64,000 nucleotides of DNA, from the NCBI GenBank assembly GCA_000697475.1, contig JNEU01000599.1, positions 35,519 through 99,518 of the forward strand, written 5' to 3'. This document shows positions 23,110 to 33,606 of the stretch, piece after piece (position 1 is the stretch's first letter; the number at the start of each line of letters is the position of its first letter). The notes under the pieces are model-generated. The model saw nothing but the letters and a program-made list of their open reading frames with translations, was not told the origin of the DNA and ran no database searches. The stretch is from Lichtheimia corymbifera B2541 (Eukaryota; Mucoromycota; Mucoromycetes; Mucorales; Lichtheimiaceae). The translations under genes and the position numbers were made by a program.

Positions 23110-26100
23110 CTTTTCCTGTTCTCCACTCCCATCCTCTTGCCTCTTTCATCCATTCTCAACGGTTGCCCCATTCAAGTACAACTACCACCTGCGAACGATT
23201 GTCCTGCTTCAACCCATCATGTCAACCCTACAACTGTCTTGATCCTATTGTCTTTGACTGAATGGCAACTGCATGGCATGTGCACAGCCTTCTTGTAACT
23301 CTACTACAACACACGCGTTCCTTGATACAACACACTCTCTTGCACTCTCATCCGCCACAACCAATCGTAACAGCATTCATTCCAGCAGTTGCTATTTGCG
23401 TACCCTTTACACCATTATCTCAAACAGCGTTCTTTACTTGCAGCAGCATGCCTTGCAGCCTTTTCTATGTGAACAGCAGATATCCATTGTATAGAAGCAG
23501 CTTTGTTCATGTGTAGCGACTTGGCATTAATACATACGGATCCTTATGGATGTCGCCATATCAGCCATCAACTACTACTACTACTGCGCAATACAAGAAT
23601 TCTTTACCTGGTTGAGCTGCGATAGAAAGTGAACAAGCAAATGATTGACCAACTGCCGGATGGAAAAGGAAGCGATCGCATGAGTTCCTTGTATCAACGT
23701 ATTGCACTTGCATTGGTTATGGATGGATGGATGCAATCAAGCACAGTGGTGGATGATCCTGATATGTCGATTTGATTACTTTGTACGTCGTCAGCAGGAA
23801 GGATGGATCATGTTGCGTGGATGCGGTTGAGCATGATGATGGATTGGATGGCATGGATGAGACGGCTTGTATCTTTGACGATGGCCAGTTTGCCGCCATG
23901 GATGATATTGCATGTTGGAGCCAAGGCACGCATAGCAGCTAGTTTGCAATCCTGGAAGAAGATGTTTACGACGGTAGCAACCAAGGATTCAATGACGCAA
24001 CGATAATGTTACCCACCGATTCTATGTGATCCACTTGGCTAGTTTCTGGAATGAATGGCAGGATAGAAATCACATCATTGTATCGAGACGCTTTTGTTGT
24101 TTTTATCACATTACATTCATTAAAGCTTCCTTGTTGATATGCTGATAGGCGATAAGCAGCGGATTGTACACAGGTTTAAATAGATGCTTGTATTTGCAAA
24201 GATAATAAACCCATAGTGAATGGTACCCAACAATAATGCTTGTGACAAGAATTTGACCCCTTTAATATTAAGTGATTATGTCTAAGAAAGAGTGGGGCTG
24301 TGATGTGATATGACATGAGTACAGACGTATGCGTATGACGACTTCCAGCATCATGCACTACATTTTGTATGTGTGACCTTATATGGGTACGGTCTCTGGA
24401 GACAAGCGATGCCATCGCCCCTGCCATTCCTTCATACGAATACTCTCGGATGCACTTATTATTTTGGCTTGTTAACCATACCATGGTTCCATACGGTCTA
24501 TCACACCCGAACCTTACTATAGGAGCAGGAACCATTATGCAATCTCCACCAATAAGATCGAACTCCAGGCCCCGCCCTCTCTGCATTGTAATTGTACAAA
24601 CGCGTCCTTTCTGCATCTTTGGCTCTAATACGAGTGAGGCAGTTGTCCATGAACAAAGAGCACTTCCCATATAGCATCATGCTTATAGCATATGAAAAAC
24701 ATAAAGACATTCATATCTTCAAACTTTTCAATGGAGCGTGGAGTCTTCAATAGAATGGATCCTGCCCCTGCCTACCGATGTTAGTAAGGTCCGCTTATGA
24801 TATGGTTAACCAACCAAAAAAAGATCAGTACATTCCGAGAGTAAAAGAGAAGTAATTCTTCTGCTTATCTCTAGGTTTCGTACTCATAGATGTTATACAT
24901 ACAAAATAGCGAATGCTGGAAGTTGCCACTGAATAAGTATATGCATGTACTCGAGCCACAATGTATCGGAGCTCACTCTTAAATGTAATGATTTAAGCTT
25001 ACAATGGACCAAGTTTCTGTAACAAGCACTATTGTTGGGTGCCATTCACTATGGGTTTATTATCTTTGCAAATACAAGCGCCTATTTAAACCTGCGTATA
25101 ATCCTAAGAACAACCACTACCTATCGTGTATCAGCATATAAATAAGGAAGCTTTATTCAACGAATGTAATATGACAAAAGGAATAAAAGCGTCTCGATAC
25201 AATGATGTAGATGGTCCAATCTCGCTCAAAATTCTACCATCCCGTTCATTCCAGAACCCAACCAGTGGACCATATAGAATCAGCGGGTATCGTTGTGCCA
25301 TTGTATTCTTGGTTGCTGCTGTCATAAGCGTTTTCATCTTCACCCATGATCGCAAACTAGTTGCTGTGCGTCCCTTGACCCAACATTCCAATATCATCCA
25401 TGCCGGCAAATCGCCTTTCGTCAAAGATAAAAGCCCACTAGACAACCCCATCCAATCCATCATTGTCCTCAGCGGTATCCACGTGGTACGATCCATTGTT
25501 CCTGCTGACACTGCGCCAAGTAACCAAAGCAGCATTCCAGGATTCCTCAATACTGCACTTGATTCCATCCACCCATCAAATCCAATATGTCGGTTAAAGA
25601 TAGCCATGTGATTGCTGCTGATATCTCCCTTTTCCATCCAGCTGTTGGTCTATCGCATTCTTGGTTTTCCATCGTAGCTCAACCAGGTGAAGATTGCTTA
25701 TATTGCAGTGAGTTCGATAGCTGATATGGGAACCCATTCACTGGAATTTGTATGTATCAAAGCAAGTTGCTGCAAGTAACTTGAGACAATGAAGTAAAGG
25801 CCTGGTAATAGCAACTGCTGCTACGTTTGGTATCGGCAGAGGAGTGTACAAGAGTGCGTGTGTAGTAGTAGAGTGACAAGGCTGTGAATGCTGTTTGAGA
25901 CAATGGAGTAAAGACCTTGCTAATAGCAACTGCTAGAATGAGGCTGTTACCATTGGTTGTGGCAAAAGAGCGTACAAGGGAACGTGCAGTGTCAAGGAAT
26001 GCGGGTGTTGCTGTCGTGTGGGGAGTACACGCCATGGAACTTGCCATTCAGTCAAAGACAGTCGGATCAAGACAGTTGTAAGATTGACATGATGGGTTGA

Positions 26101-26165
26101 AGCAGGAGAGTCATTCGCAGATGGTAGTTGTACTTGAATGCATCAACAGTTGAGAATGGAAAGAA
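23110..26165. repeat. approximately 3-kb imperfect palindrome
   Basis: The left arm (about 23110-24515) and right arm (about 24790-26165) are reverse complements with roughly 75-80% identity over long tracts, judged by eye. Good examples are 24176-24240 against 25030-25095 (the run around ATTGTTGGGTACCATTCACT), 24080-24110 against 25170-25200, and 23150-23280 against 26010-26140. The arms close on a loop of about 270 bp that contains a half-unit of the 328-bp array element (about 24610-24760). Several short indels separate the arms, so this is an old structure and not a recent duplication. The outer boundary at 23110 is where similarity to the other copies of the family ends on the left. Confidence 0.75.
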
Positions 26166-26580
26166 GAGGGAAATAAAGTGGGAGTGGAAGAGGTGGAAAT
26201 TAAATCTGTCAGCCAGTCAGACATATCTATACACACCGATATCAATGCATGATACATATTGGGATTGCCTGTCTCGAACCTCAAACTTTCACACATTGTG
26301 CTCTAGGGCATGCTGATCAACTTTGTCTTAATAACGAACCCACACTTCATTTGAAAATTTCGAAAGGGAGAGCATAATGTGGGGCTTACTATAGTGGACG
26401 GAAATTGGGAAAGCGCCGGATTTATGAAAAAGCCAATTACTATGTAGTTTCTTGGGATCCCCCATCTCGCACTTGAAACTTTGTCAGAAGGTTCTCTGCG
26501 TCATGCTGATCAACTTCATTCATTAAAAACCGTATGCTTCATTATGATGTTTCCATGAATCGGGCGGTCCAAATATAGGA
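24990..26580 (+). repeat. dispersed repeat family, copy A
   Basis: This is the longest copy in the window of a dispersed repeat family. It matches, inverted, about 23110-24270 (copy C) and about 29265-30775 (copy B), and directly about 62700-64000 (copy D). It contains overlapping open frames on both strands: 25126-25611 plus (161 codons, with a hydrophobic segment YRCAIVFLVAAVISVFIF) and 25131-25637 minus (168 codons). I found no transposase, reverse transcriptase or RNase H motifs. It is best described as a non-autonomous or decayed mobile element. Confidence 0.65.
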
Positions 26581-27230
26581 TAGACGGAGCGCAAGTAGGG
26601 TACATAGTGCACACCCCCGCAGTTGTCCATCTCCATTGTGTAACTTATTCAGGGCGCTGGGCGTCAACATGCTGATCATCTCCATTCATATTAAAGTCGC
26701 AGGCTTCATTGTGAGAATTAAAATGGGAGCGTCGGATGATGAACAGATGGGTATATATGGAGTGTGGACGCTCCATAACCTTGAGATTGCCTCTTTCGAA
26801 CCTGAAACTTTCACACAAGATGCTCATTGACACGCTGATCAACTTTGCCTTAATAAAGAACTCATGCTTCATTTGAAAATCTTGAATGGGAGGATGTAAT
26901 GTGGGGTTTACTATGATGGACAGAAATTCCGTACCCCGCCGGAATTCATGAAATACCATTTAGTATACATAATCTTGGGATTCCCCATTAGGGATCTGAA
27001 AGTTGGTAAGAAGGTTCTCTGAGTCATGCTGATCACCTCCATTCATATAAAATCCGCATGCATCATTTTGAGAACTTTGAATGCGAACGGCCCAAATATA
27101 CGAAAGACGATGGATGGGCGGGAACGTCCCCGACATTGCCCATCTCCAGTCGGGAAGCATCCACACATGGTGCTGTCGACCATGACGAGCAACCTTGTTC
27201 GATTGAAGAGCCCATGTTTCATTGTAAAGT
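26300..27230 (+). repeat. degenerate tandem array, period about 160-190 bp
   Basis: A block beginning CATGCTGATCAAC and followed by a conserved CATGCTTCATTTGAAAAT-like stretch and AATGGGAG recurs at about 26309, 26501, 26668, 26831, 27024 and, more diverged, 27180. Steps are 192, 167, 163, 193 and 156 bases. Preceding each is a TGAAACTTTC-like box. The same unit occurs singly at about 63930 in copy D and, inverted, at about 29280-29530 in copy B, so the array is an expansion of the end of the dispersed element. Confidence 0.6.
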
Positions 27231-27284
27231 TTAGATATACAGGCAGCTTTATATTTTACTATGCTGTAAGCGTGATGCTATATG

Positions 27285-28975
27285 ACAAGTGGTCTTTGTT
27301 CATTGTAAAGTAGCTTGACACTAATAGAGCGGAACATGCGCAGGGTCGTGCTTGTGCAACACAGCTCATTTGCATGATACTTCATAATGAACAACCACCA
27401 CTTGTCATATAGCATCTCGCTTTTCATATGTAAAAACGTAAATCTGCCTGCATCTAGAATTGGCAGGCTTGATTGGGAAAACATGATTGACAAGGTGCGC
27501 TCCACCCAGCCGAGCAATGTTGTTCTATGAACGAGCCCATGTTTCTTTGTAAAGTTTAGAGATAAATGCACTTTTACGTTTTTACATATGCTGAAAGCAT
27601 GATGCTTTATGACAAGTGGTGTTTGTTCATTGCCAAGTAGCTTGACACTAATAGAGAGGAAGATGTGCAGGTCGTGCTTGTGCAGCACAACTCATTTGCA
27701 TGATACTTCACAATGAACAAACATCACTTGTCATATAGGATCATGGTTTTCAGCATATGTAAGAAGATAAATGTGCATTTATCTCTAAACTTTACAATAA
27801 AACATGGGCTCTTTCATAGAACAATATTGCTCGTCGTGGTGGAGCGCACCTTGTCAATCATGTTTTCCCAATCAAGCCTGCCAATTCTAGATGCAGGTAG
27901 ATTTACGTTTTTACATATGCTGAAAGCGTGATGCTATATGTAAGTGGTGTTTGTTCATTGTGAAGTATCATGCAAATGAGCTATGTTACACGTGCACGCC
28001 CCTCTGCATCTTCGGCTCTATCAGGGTCGAGCTACCTGACCATGAACAAACACCACTTGTCATATAGCATCATGCTTTTCGGCATATGTAAAACGAGAAA
28101 GTGCATTTATCTCAAAACTTTACAATGAAACATGGGCTCTTTTATAGAACAATATTGCTCGTCATGGTGGAGCGCACCTTGTCAATCATGTTTCAAGATC
28201 AAACATGCCAATCCTAGATACATACACTTTTGCGTTTTTACATATGCTAAAACCATGATGCTATATGACAAGTGACATTTGTTCATTGTGAAGTATCATG
28301 CAAATAGGCTGTGTTACATATGCACGCCCCTGCGCATCTTCCGCTCTATCAGGGTCTACCATCTTGACAATGAACAAAGACCACTTGTCTTATAGTATTA
28401 TGGTCACAGCATATGTAAACATAAAGATGTCCGTAACTCAAAATTCTACAATGAAACGTGGGGTCTTCATTCGAACAAAGTTGCGCGGCGGGGTGAAGCG
28501 CACCTTGTGTACAAGTTTCACGATCGTCGTGGCCATTCTCAGATTCACCCAATGTCACCACCAGCCAAAGTGGAATCGGGTCGACCTCGAGAATTTTTTT
28601 TCGACTTTGGCTGGTGGTGACATTGCGAAATCTAGGAGTGGCGAGCCTGATCCTGAAACTTGCACCCAAGGTGCGCTTCACCCCGACGAGCAACTTTGCT
28701 CTATGAAAGAGCCCATGTTTCATTGTAAAGTTTAGAGATACAGGCACCTTTATGTTTTACATATGCTGTAAGCGTGATGCTATATGACAAGTGGTCTTTG
28801 TTCATTGGGAAGTATCATGCAAATGAGCTGTGTTGCACAAAGAAGTCCGTCTGCATCTTCAGCTCTATCGGGGTCTACCTACTTGACAATGAACAAAGGC
28901 CACTCTCCACATAGCATCACGTTTACATCATATGTAAAAACATAAAGGTGCCTGTTTCTCCAAATTTCCATAATG
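27285..28975. repeat. tandem array of foldback units, period about 328 bp
   Basis: Two mutually complementary boxes alternate: R (AAGTGGTxTTTGTTCATTG) at about 27288, 27617, 27942, 28270 and 28788, and F (CAATGAACAAAxxCCACTTG) at about 27390, 27713, 28042, 28370 and 28887. R to R spacing is 329, 325, 328 and then 518 bases. Between F and R lies a core of about 170 bp containing TTTACAATGAAACATGGGCT; in the first unit this core and its neighbouring spacer are inverted relative to the next two units. Each F-core-R module therefore has terminal inverted repeats of about 45-60 bp, like a MITE, and the modules are arranged in tandem. Confidence 0.65.
28551..28624. repeat. perfect 21-bp hairpin with 32-base loop
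   Basis: Arms 28551-28571 and 28604-28624 are exact reverse complements; the arm contains GTCACCACCAGCC. The loop 28572-28603 holds adjacent SalI/XhoI-like hexamers (GTCGACCTCGAG) and a run of eight T. The hairpin sits at the centre of a longer, diverged inverted repeat (about 28440-28550 against 28625-28740) and accounts for the roughly 190-bp expansion of the fourth unit of the 328-bp array. Confidence 0.85.
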
Positions 28976-29264
28976 ATGTGTAAAGGCTTTATGAGAACGA
29001 TGTTGTTCAGCATGATCGAGAGCACCTCCTGGCCAAGTTTCGAGGTCGCCATGGGCAATATCGGCGCGCACGGCCGCACGCCCTAATTATGTTTTCATCC
29101 ATTCGTCGTCTCTCCCACATTCAAGGTTTTCATAATGAACTCTGGGGTCTTTATGAGAACGAAATTGCTCGGCGTGGTCGAAAGGGTGTTGAGTGAAAGT
29201 TTCATGTTCGAGGTAGCCAATCTCGAGGAACAGGAGCGCCGACCCACTTTTCTCTTACATTAGG

Positions 29265-30775
29265 ACTGGCCGGCATTCAAAATGTTCATAATGAACCATG
29301 CGGTTTTTAAATGAATGGAGTTGATGAGCATGTGCGGGAGTATCTTCTGACCAAGTTTCAAGTGCGAGATGGGGAATCCCAAGAAACTACATAGTATTTG
29401 ACTTTTTCATAAATCCGGCGCTTTCCCAATTTCCGACCATCATAGTAAACCCCACATTATACCCTCCCATTTAAAACTTTTGAATGAAGTGTGGGTTCTT
29501 TATTAAGACAAAGTTGATCAGAATGACCAAGAGCATCTTGTGTGAAAGTTTCAGGTTCGAGAGAGGCAATCTCAAGATCATGGATCATTTACATTGTGCA
29601 TGGATTTGTATGGCAGTGTCTGATCTTAATAATTTCCACTTCTTCCACTCCACGCTTCTTGTCTCTTCCTCCCAATCTCAATTGTTGCCCCATTCAAGTA
29701 CAATTACAGCTGCGAACGATTGTCCTGCGTCAACCCATCATGTCCTTTCTTCAGTCGTTTTGATCCGATTGCCTTTGACTGAATAGCAAGCCCATGGCGT
29801 GTGTACCCCACTACAACGCGTGCCTTTCTTGATACTACACACTGCCTTGCACACTCCCCCACCACGATCAAACGCAACAACGTTCATTACAGCAGTTGCC
29901 AGTAGCAAGGTGCACAGCTTTACTTGCAACAACTTGATTTACAGCCTTTCGTATGCGTGAACAGCAGATAGCCATTGTGCAGCTTTATTTACGTGCAGCA
30001 ACTCGCTTTGATACATCCTGGTGCCCGTCGATGATGCGATATCAGCTATCAAGTACACTCCATTGCAAGCAATCTTCACCTTGCTGAGCTGCAACGGAAG
30101 AAAATGGCGATGAAAGAGATAGATCAGGAGCCGGATGGAAAGTGAAGCATGCAGCGATCACATGGCTCTTTTCAACCAACATCGTGGATTTTATGGATGG
30201 ATGCAATCAAGTGCAGTGATGGAGAATTCTGGAATGTTGCTTTGGTTACTTGTCGCATTGCCAGCAGGAAGGATGGATCATATCACGTGGATACGGCTGA
30301 GGGTGATGCCGGATGGAATGGGATTGACAAAAGGGCTTTTATCTTTGACCAAAGATGTTATACGGCAGTGGTTGGATATATGGCCAATGCTTGCAGCAAC
30401 ATATTTCGGATCATGGATGAAGGATGGTTATGACGGCAGCAACCAAGGACGCAATGACACAATTACATATCCCTGTTCCTCTCTGTGATTTACCCGTATC
30501 TTATTCAATTAGCAATACTGCTCCTTTATCATTTGTACTAGATAACATTTACCTACCACATGCTATTCTTTCATTGAATGAAAATTTGGATCAACATAAT
30601 ATCTAAGATGGTATCGTGCTATCATGTGATATGTGCGAGATGTGGATCACTTGGTTGGTTTCTGGATTGAAAAGGGGAATGGAAATTGAATGTAGGAAAG
30701 AGAGAGTGGATCATTTACATCATCGTATGAGGATCCATTCGCTAAAGCTTTCTAGTCCACATGCTGCCAGTACAG
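29265..30775 (-). repeat. dispersed repeat family, copy B (inverted relative to A)
   Basis: Reading the minus strand from 30775 to 29265 reproduces copy A in order. An insertion of about 150 bp relative to copy C lies near 30480-30650. A plus-strand frame at 30135-30488 (117 codons) encodes NSGMLLWLL...AGRMDHITWIRLR, similar to NPGMLLWLL...AGTMDRTTWIPLR on the complementary strand of copy A, so the same frame is still open in both. Copies A and B flank the two arrays at 26.3-29 kb. Confidence 0.65.
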
Positions 30776-31271
30776 TAGAGGGTCTATTCTCGGTCTAATG
30801 AACACTCTACTGCCCATTTTCTTTATGTTAAACAGCTGTCAAGCAGCAACATGATGTTGTGGTGTCTCCTTAATTTCGCTCGGGTATTTAGCCATGTAGA
30901 TACGTAAACCACCTCCACGTGAAACATCTTTAAAGCACACTCGCCACAGCATGTCACGCGACATGATCTCTCACAGTTGTAAACAAGACGTCATGATGCA
31001 TCACGACGAGAGCAAATGAAAGGTCTCTATCCTGTTTGAGATGGTTCGAGCTTAAATGCAAGTCATGTCTCAGGTTGCTTAACAATAAATCAGTGATTAT
31101 ATGCCCCGTTGATAGAAACCTGTCGAAGCGCACCTGCATCATCAACCACTCAGCTGGTTTGCATGAAAAAGGGCGCCAAGAGAAAAATCAGCCAATTTAA
31201 CCCAGCATCTCGGCTTGGCTTTCCCTTCTTCACTCTTTCTTTCTTCTTTCAATCACAAACAATCAAAGATC
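30776..31271. other. promoter region of the Pmp3-like gene
   Basis: About 500 bp between repeat copy B and the ATG at 31272. The last 80 bases are pyrimidine-rich (CCCTTCTTCACTCTTTCTTTCTTCTTTC pattern, in pieces), typical of a fungal leader. No ORF of note. Confidence 0.45.
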
Positions 31272-31654
31272 ATGGTTGGCGACTGCTGTCTCATTATCCT
31301 CATCCTTTTGCTCCCCCCTCTTGGTGTGTTCTTGATGAAGGGATGCAACTCTGATTTCTGGATCAACGTGTAAGTAGCCTTTCCCTCTATACCGTCGTCG
31401 TTCTTGCTGCGTTGCCATCTAATACTATACGCATCGTGATTAGTTGCTTGACCATTCTTGGTTATTTGCCTGGTGAGTATAGAGCTTCAAGTCTTTTGAC
31501 TTTATGTTTTTTGACTTTTGCTAAACGGATACGGATAATAGGTCACCTGCACGCATTTTACGTGCTTGTCAAGGACCGAGAACAAAGACAACAACAGCAA
31601 CAGATCCCTCCTCCCCCACCTGGATACGGTGCCGTTCCTACTCAACCACAATAA
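31272..31654 (+). CDS. Pmp3/Sna-family small membrane proteolipid with PPxY motif
   Basis: Three exons: 31272-31369, 31444-31472, 31542-31654, giving 79 residues. The first half is the UPF0057 signature: two hydrophobic segments (CCLIILILLLPPLGVFLMKG and FWINVCLTILGYLPG) joined by a short polar loop and followed by HLHAFYVLVKD. These proteins sit in the plasma membrane or vacuolar system and affect membrane potential and salt tolerance (yeast Pmp3) or traffic to the vacuole (Sna2-4). The C-terminal tail QQQQQIPPPPPGYGAVPTQPQ is Gln/Pro-rich and holds a PPGY (PPxY) sequence, the docking site for Rsp5-type ubiquitin ligases as used by yeast Sna3/Sna4. The length fits Sna2 better than the 55-residue Pmp3. 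Exon 2 is only 29 bases. Confidence 0.88.
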
Positions 31655-32005
31655 CCATTTTGAACTTGGAAAAGCGTTCTTTGTTCATATTGTACCCTTT
31701 ATTATCCTATATATCCAAATCCTCCGGTTCACGGAAATACATTTCTTACCACCAATTACCAACTCGGTGGCTTACACGAAAAGAGCAACGTTGTGAAACG
31801 CATGACAAGTTACACGACACATGCAGAGTGGGACAAAGGAAAAGATACCAGATTCATTTGATGGGATGAAAAGGGTTCGTCTATGGATATGTATAAAAGG
31901 GATGGTACATGTTTGGTTTGTAGCCCTTAAGGTGCGAGTGCATGGTGGATGATGGTTGTTGGTAAATGAGTATTTGTGAGTGAAGAAGAGGGGTGGGTGG
32001 GATCT
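31655..32005. other. convergent 3' region
   Basis: 351 bp between the stop of the Pmp3-like gene and the stop of the minus-strand phosphatase gene. It must hold both polyadenylation regions. Nothing else is recognised. Confidence 0.5.
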
Positions 32006-33606
32006 TCAGTAATCTGAGCTCAGCTGTTCCAGGTCCTGTTCCGAGAAGCCCAACAATGTGAGCACGTATTTGAGACTTTTCTGATTGATACGCGAAGGTG
32101 CCTACAAGATGACGGTGGATCTATTAGCGCATGATTCCTCATACCCATCCCTCCATTCTTTTTTACCTGTTGTTGGACACGAGGCTTGGCGTTAAAGGCA
32201 ATACCGAGACCAGCCTTGTTCAACATCCATAAATCATTGGCACCGTCACCAACAGCAATGACTTGCTTTGGAGTAACGCCTTCTGCTTGAGCAAGCACAT
32301 CCAACAATTCAGCTTTCCTGATACCGTCGACAACAGGTCCAACCGTCTCGCCAGTCAATGTTTTTCCATCCCAGGACACTTTGAGCTACACAACAACAAC
32401 AACCATCGATGCCGTTTTAGCGCGCGGAAGATCGACCAACAAAATAAGTGCATGATCTTTACCTGATTTGCAAATGCATAATCCAATCCAAGCTCGGCTT
32501 TGACATAGAGTGCCAATGGCATGAAACCACCTATAATAACAACACTCCATCTTGATCAGAACCCAATACAACACGACCAGAGCGATTTACTTACCACTGA
32601 TGACAGCTAATTTGAATCCGAGTTTCTTAAGGGCACGACACAGGAAATGGGCGCCTTCAGTGAAAGTCAAACTCTCCTTGACCTTTTCGATAACATCCAC
32701 ACTTGTGCCATTGAGCAGAGCAACACGACGACGCAATGATTCCTTAAAGTCGATTTCGCCATTCATAGCTGCTTCAGTGATAGCCTAGAGACAATGTCAG
32801 TTGAACCCATGTCTTCCCTTATTGATCGAGTGATGATTACTTACGGCGACCTCATCCACCACGCCAGCATGTCGAGCGATTTCATCGATAACTTCTTGAC
32901 GAATAAGCGTTGAATCCATATCAAAGACAACGAGTCGTTTGTTCTTGCGAAAGACATCATCACGTTGAAGGGCAATATCAGTGCCATGGCTGGATGAAAG
33001 TTCAAAAAGATCGGTGCGCAATTTGGACATGTCGAGTGTTTGAGGAACGGAAAGACGAAAGTCAGCACACGATAGCATACCACCATCCTTGTTGAGAGGT
33101 GAGAGCTTCTCCACTGAAATACGATACTTTAAGCAGAACTGTGCCCAATCACGTAAAAAGGCAGGCTGAAGACCATTCTGATTCAACAAACTTGCTGCAT
33201 ACTTGAAACGACCCACATAAGGTGCTTCTTCGAGCGAGGGTGGAACTCCTTGTGGATCACGTTCACCCAAACGACCTTCTTCTTGAGAGTGGCGTACAGG
33301 AGGTTCGGTTGCTTCAGTATCAGGCACATTATATGTCAGCGTAGCATCCCACTTTTCGGCTGCTGCTGCAAGGCTCTTGAAAATGGCATCGCTATCCGAT
33401 CGAAGCGTAATGAGCACACCGAATGTGACATGGTGATAAAGACGAGACAACATGCAGTCGTTAATGTCGCAGGGGTGGTTGGCAAGGCAATCAAGGACGG
33501 CACCAACAATATCAGTGCCATGAGGACCTGCCATGGTGACGAGCACCTGCTTGTCCTTGCTGGCCAAAGGGGCTGTGGTGGTGGCGTTCGTGTTATTGGA
33601 TGCCAT
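32006..33606 (-). CDS. SER2: phosphoserine phosphatase with N-terminal ACT domain
   Basis: Five exons: 33606-32845, 32784-32595, 32530-32463, 32385-32167, 32101-32006, giving 444 residues. It dephosphorylates 3-phosphoserine in the last step of serine synthesis. The C-terminal half is a HAD hydrolase with all motifs: nucleophile VVFDMDSTLI (DxDxT), motif II Ser in AVISGGF, and motif III/IV VIAVGDGANDLWML. Residues about 18-95 (VLVTMAGPHGTDIVGAVLDC...VTFGVLITLRSD) look like an ACT domain, the amino-acid-binding fold that allows feedback control in bacterial SerB. Yeast Ser2 is about 309 residues and lacks this part. The start at 33606 precedes a Thr/Ala-rich lead without presequence character, so the enzyme is likely cytosolic. 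Confidence 0.93.

Noticed and set aside
27285..28975. Repeat array considered as a CRISPR array
   Set aside because: The unit is about 328 bp with internal inverted repeats, the spacers are themselves repeated, and the host is a eukaryote.
23110..30775. Search for transposase, integrase, reverse transcriptase or Rep/helicase coding in the repeat block
   Set aside because: No DDE, YHCN-type, RT or helicase motif is visible in any frame; the block contains only short or decayed frames.
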